DNA from: CBFGRU01 sp965651255
Lineage (GTDB): Bacteria > Planctomycetota > Phycisphaerae > Phycisphaerales > SM1A02
Reading direction: 5' to 3'
NCBI GenBank assembly: GCA_965651255.1
Contig: CBFGRU010000160.1
Coordinates: forward strand, 1 to 7,202
DNA length: 7,202 bases
The notes beneath the pieces are model-generated. The model made no database searches, was not told the origin of the DNA, and saw only the letters and a program-made list of their open reading frames with translations. Below are positions 1 to 5,226 of the stretch, in pieces (within the stretch, counting starts at the first letter, position 1; each line of letters begins with the position of its first letter). Both the position numbers and the translations under genes were made by a program.

Positions 1-6
1 ACCCAC

Positions 7-91
7 GGGCCCGTGGCGAAATGGCAGACGCAGCGGACTTAAAATCCGCTTGGAGGAAACTCCAGTGTGGGTTCGAATCCCACCGGGCCCA
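7..91 (+). tRNA. tRNA-Leu, anticodon UAA
   Basis: Class II tRNA that reads UUA/UUG leucine codons. The full cloverleaf can be drawn. The acceptor stem GGGCCCG (7-13) pairs with CGGGCCC (84-90), and the discriminator is A91, as expected for leucine. The anticodon stem GCGGA (33-37) pairs with TCCGC (45-49) around the loop CTTAAAA, placing anticodon TAA at 40-42. A long variable arm, TGGAG (51-55) with CTCCA (60-64), marks it as Leu/Ser/Tyr type. The T arm is GTGGG-TTCGAAT-CCCAC (67-83). The CCA tail is not encoded (TTG follows), so a CCA-adding enzyme must supply it. Its promoter lies outside the window. Confidence 0.97.
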
Positions 92-112
92 TTGAGAAGA
101 GTCGGCGGTGCA

Positions 113-469
113 TCACCCCTCCGGGTATTGCTCGCGCACGCGCGACAGGGCGCGATCGAACGCCGTGTGAATCATCTCGCTCAGGACCGGGTCGCCGGTC
201 TCACTGGCGACGGCTTCGGCGGTCAGCACCCGCTCACCCGCAAGATGCACATCCACCCGGACGCGAATGCGTTCATGCTCGGGCACGCCATTCCGCCGCG
301 CTTCAATGAACACGCGGCAGTTTGAGATGCGCTCGCATGCCGATTGCAGGCGCGAGGCCTCCTGCCAGCACAGCGACTCCGCCGCTTCGGAGAACGCCAG
401 GTTGCGAAAGCTGACCTGAATGGGAAATGTCATACGCAGCAGCATCAAACGGTTGTTCAATCGAGCCAT
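113..469 (-). CDS. HPF/RaiA-family ribosome-associated (hibernation) protein, short form
   Basis: About 118 residues resembling the sigma-54 modulation/S30AE family (HPF, YfiA/RaiA). Known members bind the 30S decoding region and silence or dimerise ribosomes in stationary phase. The visible match is family-like: FPIQVSFRNLAFSEAAE at the start, the strand ISNCRVFIEARRNG, the strand IRVRVDVHLAGERVLTAEA, and a closing helix MIHTAFDRALSRVREQ. This is the expected beta-alpha-beta-beta-beta-alpha order. It ends after this N-terminal domain, so it is a short form without the C-terminal dimerisation domain of long HPF. The start is uncertain. ATG at 469-467 has GAGGGG 13 nt upstream; ATG at 433-431 (MTFPIQ) fits the family N-terminus better but has no visible ribosome binding site; ATG at 508 would give 131 residues. 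The stop lies 21 nt from the 3' end of the oppositely oriented tRNA-Leu. Family assignment is by eye, without a profile search. Confidence 0.75.
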   Translation of the reverse strand: MARLNNRLMLLRMTFPIQVSFRNLAFSEAAESLCWQEASRLQSACERISNCRVFIEARRNGVPEHERIRVRVDVHLAGERVLTAEAVASETGDPVLSEMIHTAFDRALSRVREQYPEG

Positions 470-612
470 GTTCTCACGGGCACCCCTCACTCGACGGGTG
501 CGGCACATCTCTCATCGTGGGCAATCTCCAGCCGCGGAGGTCGCGCGAACCGCGGCCCCAACATCATGCACGCGCCACGCTCCCCTGACTCCTCGGCGAC
601 ACGACATGAATC

Positions 613-631
613 GACCGGGTTCAACCTGGTC
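613..631. promoter_or_regulatory. 19-bp near-perfect palindrome (possible operator)
   Basis: The sequence GACCGGGTTCAACCTGGTC has two 9-nt arms around a central C. Eight of nine positions are complementary, and the ninth is a G/T pair that would still form in RNA. A symmetric site of this size in a divergent promoter region is typical of a dimeric repressor operator. It could equally be the first stem of a structured transcript. It lies about 145 bp upstream of the HPF-like start and about 330 bp upstream of the giant gene. No regulator is encoded in the window, and the site's role is inferred from symmetry and position only. Confidence 0.35.
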
Positions 632-784
632 CAACTTCATCCGAAATGACTCGGGTTGGCCGGACTGATCGAGCCCGATCAACCCACGCGAAGTAAACAC
701 CACCGATGCGCCGAGCGGTACGGGAAGTTCACCCCGTTCTCCCGTGCACTCTCGGCCCGATCAGCGCAGTTCGGTGGGCGTACG

Positions 785-807
785 TGATGGCCGGCCGCGG
801 ACCATCA
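785..807. other. Hairpin with tetraloop upstream of the giant gene
   Basis: TGATGG (785-790) plus CCG (791-793) pair with CGG (798-800) and CCATCA (802-807). This gives a 9-bp stem with one bulged A at 801 and a GCCG loop. No T-run follows on either strand, so it is unlikely to be an intrinsic terminator. It lies about 157 nt upstream of the start of the giant exported protein and could be part of a leader RNA or a protein-binding site. Confidence 0.3.
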
Positions 808-963
808 TCCGGCGATGACGGCCGATTGTTGCATTCACCACACGATCAGGCCGATGCGGTATGCTGACCATGCCGCGGCTGGCGGTTCTCGGTGTCGAAT
901 CATGGTCCACACCGTTTGCCCGGGAAGCCCGACCGCGGTCGCCAACCCAATGGAGATCTGGCA

Positions 964-1080
964 ATGCAGCAGTGTGGTTCATGGGTGAATGGCCGGCGAA
1001 TCGTTTCGGCCGCACTTCTGGCGTTTTTCCTGATTCTGTGTGCGATGATCATGCCGGCCACGGCGCTGAGCGCATCGGCT
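964..1080 (+). other. Signal peptide-coding segment of the giant exported protein
   Basis: Residues 1-39 have an n-region with Arg11-Arg12, an uninterrupted hydrophobic core from Ile13 to about Met30, and a small-residue c-region PATALSASA. Ala-X-Ala options end at residues 34, 37 and 39; cleavage before Asp40 looks best. The only two cysteines of the protein, Cys4 and Cys26, lie here. Cys26 is preceded by Leu-Ile-Leu, which does not fit a lipobox, so type I signal peptidase processing is inferred. Confidence 0.8.
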
Positions 1081-4000
1081 GATGATCAGACGCTGGATGA
1101 ACTGCGGGCGGCGATCGCGAAGGCCGATGCTGATCTCCGCGCCCTGACCACTTCGGGCCAGCGTGCCGCCAACATCGCCGCTTCGAGAGTGCAGCAACTT
1201 GCGCAGCACCGCGAGCGCATGCAGCCGCTCGTCGAAGAAGAGCAGATGCTGCACGCGCAGCAGCGCGAAGCGGAGACGTGGCAGTTTCTGCACGCGCTGC
1301 CTGCGGAGATCGACCGCCAACTGCCCCCGCTGCGAACCCGTCGCGCCCAGGCGCAGCGCGTGCTCGAATCGATTCGTCAACGGGAAGAGACGTTCGGGAT
1401 GGCCGGAATCAACCGGGCCGAACCGAGCAAGCCGCTGCTGGAGTACACGGTTGAACTGCTGCACGCGGAGATCAGCCGACTGGAACGAATCCGCGCGACG
1501 CTCGCACGCGACCTTCCGAACCTGCAACCGCCCTCGTGGGTGAAGACAGGCCAGACCGTCGCCGAGGCCGCGCAGGAGACGACGAAGTCATTGACGATGC
1601 TGCACCAGGCGTTGAATCCGTTGCGCGAGCAGGCCCGGACGCTGGAAGCATCGGCGATGGAGGCACAGCATGAGGTTCGCCGGCTGCGCGATGAGCTGGA
1701 CCGCACCCGCCATGCACGGTGGCGATTGCTGCATGTGCTGGCGAAGGATTACGACCCGTTGTGGTTGAAGTCGGTGCGCATCGAGGCGCCGAAGGATCGA
1801 CGGACACGCGAGCGCCACTACTACGAGGCGAAGTACACGGAAGATCCGGCGCACGCGGCCCTGGATGCGGAGATTGCGCATCTCATCAGTGCGCTCGATC
1901 CGGTGCAGCGCGAGTTGGAGGTGCGCGAGCGCGCGGTCGTCGAAGCCGAGTCGCGCTTCATCGATGTCTCGAACCGCTGGCAGGAAGCGCACGCCCGCGC
2001 GTCGGAACTGCAGGAGCACGCCTATTACTGGGCCATCGGGCTGGAACTGGCGGATGCGACGATCGGCATTCTGGCCGATGGCGGTACGCCGGCATCGATT
2101 TTCTTCGAGGCCGCGTGGCGCGTGGGTGAAGCAGGGTTGAAAGATTATCGAATCGATGATGCACCGGTTTCGCAGCAGCTTCTTGACTATCGCGCGCGAA
2201 TCGCCCGGCAACTGACGCCCACCGGTCCGCAGCAGACGACCGGCCGCACCCTGCCGGATTTTCACGCCAACCAGCAGGAACTCGATCGCCTGCGAACAGA
2301 GATGCTCGCGACGGCCACGTGGTTTGAATCACTCGGCGCCCGAACCAAGGCGCACCTGTACGGCGAACAGTTCGGCGAAGTTGTGAAGGGTACCACCGGG
2401 ACGGTGGCGACGGCCTCGATACGAGAATTGGTCAGATGGTCGCTGGAGAAGAATGGCACGGCGCAGGATGTCATTGCGTATTTCGACAAGCGAATCTTCG
2501 ACCCGCGCTTCAGCGTCGCGGAACTCGCGCGCAGCGGCGTGAATCGCATCAACGAGTGGCGGCCGCTGCCCGATCGGCTCATGAGCATCGTGCGCGGGGG
2601 TGACGCCGCGGGGAACGCGATGCAGCAGGCCGACAGCGCGCTGAAAGATTTCGGCAAGGGCGTGGCGATCGGCGCTGCGGTGACCGGCGCGAAGGAGGTG
2701 CTGATTTCGTGGAATCAGAACGCGCGGGCGCGCGTCGCGGCGGAGAAGGCGCTGCTGGATGTCGAATGGCTGCTCCGCCGGCATGAGTATCAGCAGCGCA
2801 ACGCAATCTACCGCGCGTACGCCCAACAGGCGTCGGACCTCGAGGCGGCGATCGGTGAAGCGCTCGAAGAGAAGGCGCGGCTGAACCCCGAGCGACCGCT
2901 GACCGTCACGATCAACAAGCCGTTTTCCATCAGCGACTCGATGCGCATCGCGCTGGAGTTCAATCATCCGGTCGGGCTGGTCACGGTGCACGCCGGCGGC
3001 CGCTCGTTCTCGCAGACCTTCGAGAATCGAACCAGCGGCGTGGTCGAGGTTCCCGGTTTCGCGGTCGCGGCGGGTGATGTCACGCTCGAAGTGGAAGCGC
3101 AATCGCGCCGCTTCGGTCGGGAGATTCCGCTGGATGCGAACCCGCGCACCGTCGCGCGGTTCAACGCGCGGGCGGATCTGGCCCAGCCGTACAGCACGAT
3201 CTTCAGCGGCTACGAAGGCGGCCGGGATGCGATGCACCGGATCACCGTCCTCGCGCCGACTCTGACATTGATTGATCCGAAGGACAACGGATACCTCGCC
3301 GGCGACTGGCTGGATTTCGACTACACCATGCCGGGGAGTCTCGCTTCAGGACGTGTCTGGGTGACGGTGGTGCCGGTGGACAAGCCGCAGGCGTTCGAGT
3401 TGCCGGTGGGTGAGAGCGGGCGCGGCCAGTTCCAGACACCGCCGATGCCCGGCGCGTACGAACTCATCTTCTATCAGGAAAGTGAAGCGAATCGAATCGC
3501 CAGCGTGCCGTTCCGTGTGGTCTTCCCACTTGCCCGCGCGCAGAGTGAATCACGTTTCGGCCGGGCGATCATCGTCCCGCTGCCCGATCGCGGCAACACC
3601 GTTCGCACCAGCGACCGCCCGATCGCGGAAGGCCACGGCCGACTCATCCTGGCGACGCGCGATGCGGCGCAGCAACTCACCGGTCCGCGCATCTCCATTC
3701 GTCACGCGGGCAGCGAGCAGGAAGTCGCCTACACGTGGGGCGCGAATGAGATTGACCTGCCCGCCGGTCCGTATGACCTGGTCGTCTCATCGCCCGTTCC
3801 GACGACGGTGCGAAACATCAACGTCGACGCGGGTGCGCGGCAGATCGTTTCCGTCGGCGCAACCGGCCGGCTCACGTTTGATTTTCTCGATGCATTGGGC
3901 GAGCGCATCTCTCCCCGCGTGTCCATCCGCCGCGCCGGAGAAACGCAGGAGTTTACCTATACATGGGGCGGAAACACCATTGACCTGCCGCCGGATACGT

Positions 4001-4764
4001 ACGATGTGGTCATCGCAACGTCGATTCCGATCGAGCACCCCGGCCTGAAAGTTGAAGCGGGTCACAACATCATTCTGACCACCGGCGGATACGGGCGATT
4101 GAATCTGAAAGCGCTCGATGCGCTGCGCCAACCGATCGGGCCGCGTGTTTCCATCCGCATCGCCGGGAAAGAAGAGGAGTTCACCTACACGTGGGCAGGA
4201 AACTATGTTGATCTGCCGCCCGATCAATACGATGTCATCTTCAGCGTGGTCGACAGCCCCGCCGCGAAGAACCTCACCGTCACCGCCGGGCAGGTCACCG
4301 AGCAGGTGTTCAGCGGGTACGGGCGGTTGGATCTGAAAGCGCTCGATGCGCTGCAACAGCCGATCGGGCCGCGCATCTCCATCCGCCGCGCCGGGGAAGA
4401 GCAGGAGTTCACCTACACCTGGGCCGGGAACTTCATCGATGTTCCCCCGGGTCGATACACGCTCATCTTCAGCTACGCGCTGGGGTTGACGTACCGGGAC
4501 ATCGTCGTCGAGCGCGAGAAGGTCACCGCGATCACCGCGGGAAACGTCGGCCGTTTGGTGGTGGCGGATGCGCCAAATGTCAATCGCCGCATCTCCATTC
4601 GACACGCCGGCACCGATCGGGAGGTGGTCCACATTTACGATGGCAACTTCATCGACCTTCCCCCCGGCCCCTTCACGGGCGTCTATCGGCTGGGCAATGA
4701 TGAGGAAGTCTCATTCACGTTCGCCATCACCCCGAACGCGCAGACCACGATCTCGGTGCGATGA
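964..4764 (+). CDS. Giant exported coiled-coil protein with five C-terminal 76-residue beta repeats
   Basis: A 1266-residue protein that I cannot assign to a named family. I chose ATG at 964 because GGAGA ends 7 nt upstream and the product then opens with a textbook signal peptide: GRR at 10-12, a hydrophobic stretch at 13-30, and likely cleavage after ALSASA near residue 39. A GTG at 892 would put 24 polar residues in front of it. In order: charged Glu/Arg/Gln/Ala-rich helices with coiled-coil character (about 42-290 and 310-355); an aromatic, mildly hydrophobic helical region (about 352-395); a mixed region to about 560; a Gly/Ala-rich segment GVAIGAAVTGAKEVL (about 566-580) and another helix to 645; two beta-rich Ig-like stretches (about 646-720 and 760-855); then five tandem repeats (892-1266). 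The mature part contains no cysteine. No catalytic motif, sortase site or lipobox is visible. It is probably periplasmic or surface-exposed, with an architectural or binding role. It appears monocistronic. Confidence 0.9.
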   Translation: MQQCGSWVNGRRIVSAALLAFFLILCAMIMPATALSASADDQTLDELRAAIAKADADLRALTTSGQRAANIAASRVQQLAQHRERMQPLVEEEQMLHAQQREAETWQFLHALPAEIDRQLPPLRTRRAQAQRVLESIRQREETFGMAGINRAEPSKPLLEYTVELLHAEISRLERIRATLARDLPNLQPPSWVKTGQTVAEAAQETTKSLTMLHQALNPLREQARTLEASAMEAQHEVRRLRDELDRTRHARWRLLHVLAKDYDPLWLKSVRIEAPKDRRTRERHYYEAKYTEDPAHAALDAEIAHLISALDPVQRELEVRERAVVEAESRFIDVSNRWQEAHARASELQEHAYYWAIGLELADATIGILADGGTPASIFFEAAWRVGEAGLKDYRIDDAPVSQQLLDYRARIARQLTPTGPQQTTGRTLPDFHANQQELDRLRTEMLATATWFESLGARTKAHLYGEQFGEVVKGTTGTVATASIRELVRWSLEKNGTAQDVIAYFDKRIFDPRFSVAELARSGVNRINEWRPLPDRLMSIVRGGDAAGNAMQQADSALKDFGKGVAIGAAVTGAKEVLISWNQNARARVAAEKALLDVEWLLRRHEYQQRNAIYRAYAQQASDLEAAIGEALEEKARLNPERPLTVTINKPFSISDSMRIALEFNHPVGLVTVHAGGRSFSQTFENRTSGVVEVPGFAVAAGDVTLEVEAQSRRFGREIPLDANPRTVARFNARADLAQPYSTIFSGYEGGRDAMHRITVLAPTLTLIDPKDNGYLAGDWLDFDYTMPGSLASGRVWVTVVPVDKPQAFELPVGESGRGQFQTPPMPGAYELIFYQESEANRIASVPFRVVFPLARAQSESRFGRAIIVPLPDRGNTVRTSDRPIAEGHGRLILATRDAAQQLTGPRISIRHAGSEQEVAYTWGANEIDLPAGPYDLVVSSPVPTTVRNINVDAGARQIVSVGATGRLTFDFLDALGERISPRVSIRRAGETQEFTYTWGGNTIDLPPDTYDVVIATSIPIEHPGLKVEAGHNIILTTGGYGRLNLKALDALRQPIGPRVSIRIAGKEEEFTYTWAGNYVDLPPDQYDVIFSVVDSPAAKNLTVTAGQVTEQVFSGYGRLDLKALDALQQPIGPRISIRRAGEEQEFTYTWAGNFIDVPPGRYTLIFSYALGLTYRDIVVEREKVTAITAGNVGRLVVADAPNVNRRISIRHAGTDREVVHIYDGNFIDLPPGPFTGVYRLGNDEEVSFTFAITPNAQTTISVR
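3637..4761 (+). repeat. Five in-frame tandem repeats, 228-bp period (76 residues each)
   Basis: Unit starts are at 3637, 3865, 4093, 4321 and 4549, exactly 228 nt apart. The last unit is shortened to 71 residues and ends at the stop codon. Every unit begins Gly-Arg-Leu and carries a core SIRxAG, then YTW, Asn, (Ile/Val)Asp(Leu/Val)Pro and a Tyr/Phe. In unit 5 the Trp is replaced by Tyr and about four residues are missing before SIR. Alternating hydrophobic residues and the LPPxxYDV turn suggest a beta-sandwich of the carboxypeptidase-regulatory/transthyretin-like kind, which is an inference. Units 3 and 4 match at 37 of their first 50 residues. Confidence 0.95.
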
Positions 4765-4876
4765 GGTGAGTCGCCGCGACAATTCTTCATCACTCTCGCC
4801 CGTTGTGCGGCGGGTGCACTATGATCCCGCCCGCCCCGGCGATTGGGCCGGGAGATAGAAGAGTTTCCAAACCCCT
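4765..4876 (+). other. Spacer between the giant gene and tRNA-Ser, with two weak hairpins
   Basis: This 112-nt stretch has no gene. Two modest stem-loops can be drawn: CGCCCG (4797-4802) with CGGGTG (4811-4816, one G-T pair), and CCCGGC (4835-4840) with GCCGGG (4847-4852) around a 6-nt loop. Neither is followed by a T-run, so neither is a convincing intrinsic terminator for the giant gene. Termination may be Rho-dependent, or transcription may read through into the tRNA. Confidence 0.5.
4820..4825 (+). promoter_or_regulatory. Possible -10 box for tRNA-Ser
   Basis: TATGAT differs from the sigma-70 -10 consensus at one position. It would place transcription start near 4832, about 45 nt before the mature tRNA, a reasonable 5' leader for RNase P to remove. 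No recognisable -35 box lies 16-19 bp upstream and there is no extended -10 TG, so the call rests on one hexamer. Confidence 0.35.
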
Positions 4877-4964
4877 GGTGGGGTGGCCGAGTGGTTGAAG
4901 GCGCCGGTCTTGAAAACCGGTAACGGGCTCGTCCCGTTCATGGGTTCGAATCCCATCCCCACCG
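4877..4964 (+). tRNA. tRNA-Ser, anticodon UGA
   Basis: Class II tRNA reading UCA and, by wobble, other UCN serine codons. The acceptor stem GGTGGGG (4877-4883) pairs with CCCCACC (4957-4963), and G4964 is the discriminator typical of serine tRNAs. The anticodon stem CCGGT (4904-4908) pairs with ACCGG (4916-4920) around CTTGAAA, giving anticodon TGA at 4911-4913. The variable arm is long, with AACGGG (4922-4927) and CCCGTT (4933-4938) around CTCGT. The T arm is ATGGG-TTCGAAT-CCCAT (4940-4956). As with the tRNA-Leu, CCA is not encoded: TTAGTT follows. Confidence 0.97.
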
Positions 4965-5226
4965 TTAGTTCTCCAGCGTGCCGTGGTGAGCGGATTCATC
5001 CATTCACGGGTCGAAAAGCGATTCTTCCTGCCGGAAGAGCGGCCTGCGGTCGCGTTCTGACGTGAACTTCGCGCAATCGGGCAAACCGGCTGGCCGCCGG
5101 TGGTTGCCGTTTCCGGCTGGCCCTGCGATACTATCGCGATTGGGCACTGAGCGGTCCCTCCCACGTGGTGGGCCGAGCGGTGTCGTGCCGCGCAGCCCTT
5201 TGACCCCGGACCGGGAAAGGACTTCG
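4965..5226 (+). other. Spacer and leader upstream of transketolase
   Basis: 262 nt without a convincing gene; an open frame runs through part of it but has no ribosome binding site or recognisable product. TCTTCC (5023-5028) and GGAAGA (5033-5038) form a 6-bp hairpin with a TGCC loop 58 nt after tRNA-Ser, again without a T-run. The 10-mer CCGGCTGGCC occurs twice (5086-5095 and 5113-5122). A candidate transketolase promoter overlaps the second copy. Within the leader, CCCAC (5160-5164) and GTGGG (5168-5172) form a short hairpin around the palindromic hexamer CACGTG. Confidence 0.5.
5104..5132 (+). promoter_or_regulatory. Candidate sigma-70 promoter of the transketolase gene
   Basis: TTGCCG (5104-5109) and GATACT (5127-5132) each match the -35 and -10 consensus at four of six positions and are separated by exactly 17 bp. 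Transcription would start near 5139, leaving a leader of about 87 nt before the ATG at 5227. The 17-bp spacer contains the second copy of the CCGGCTGGCC direct repeat, which would be a natural place for a regulator to bind. Confidence 0.45.

Larger units (their letters stand above)
470..963. other. Divergent intergenic region, no convincing gene, several inverted repeats
   Basis: This 494-nt spacer separates the start of the minus-strand HPF-like gene from the start of the giant exported protein, so both promoters should lie here. The short open frames in it are low-complexity, Arg-rich products of high GC, and none has a convincing ribosome binding site or recognisable protein. It contains inverted repeats at 613-631, 631-659, 666-681, 720-745 and 785-807. 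No clean sigma-70 promoter is visible: TATGCT at 860-865 resembles a -10 box but has no properly spaced -35. No terminator-like T-run follows any hairpin. Confidence 0.7.

Noticed and set aside
540..570. Sigma-54-type promoter on the minus strand for the HPF-like gene
   Set aside because: A TGGCGCG element occurs but the required GC dinucleotide at the -12 position is missing.
673..763. Repeated 9-mer GCCCGATCA at 673-681 and 755-763
   Set aside because: A 9-mer pair within about 500 bp is expected by chance fairly often, and there is no supporting context.
892..963. In-frame GTG at 892 as start of the giant protein
   Set aside because: ATG at 964 has a well-placed GGAGA and yields a clean N-terminal signal peptide; the extra 24 residues are polar, with no good ribosome binding site.
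1033..1044. Lipoprotein lipobox at Cys26 of the giant protein
   Set aside because: The preceding residues Leu-Ile-Leu lack the small residue at -1 required by signal peptidase II, and the hydrophobic core continues past the cysteine.
2329..3237. Minus-strand open frame (302 codons) opposite the giant gene
   Set aside because: Antisense shadow of the real reading frame, with no ribosome binding site or recognisable domain. Other antisense frames at 1588-2265, 3787-4632 and 6583-7146 were rejected for the same reason.
3637..4761. CRISPR-like or mobile repeat array
   Set aside because: The repeats are 228 nt, contiguous, in frame and diverged at the protein level, with no spacers: they encode protein repeats.
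4797..4852. Intrinsic terminator after the giant gene
   Set aside because: The two stems are short and no T-run follows; the second lies between a candidate tRNA promoter and the tRNA.
7..4964. The two tRNA genes as att sites flanking an integrated element
   Set aside because: The shared GGGTTCGAATCCCA is the ordinary T arm. No integrase is present, and the genes between are not typical island cargo.
5062..5226. Upstream in-frame start adding 55 residues to transketolase
   Set aside because: The extension is Arg/Pro/Gly-rich, overlaps the candidate promoter and has no family counterpart; ATG at 5227 has a good AAAGGA.
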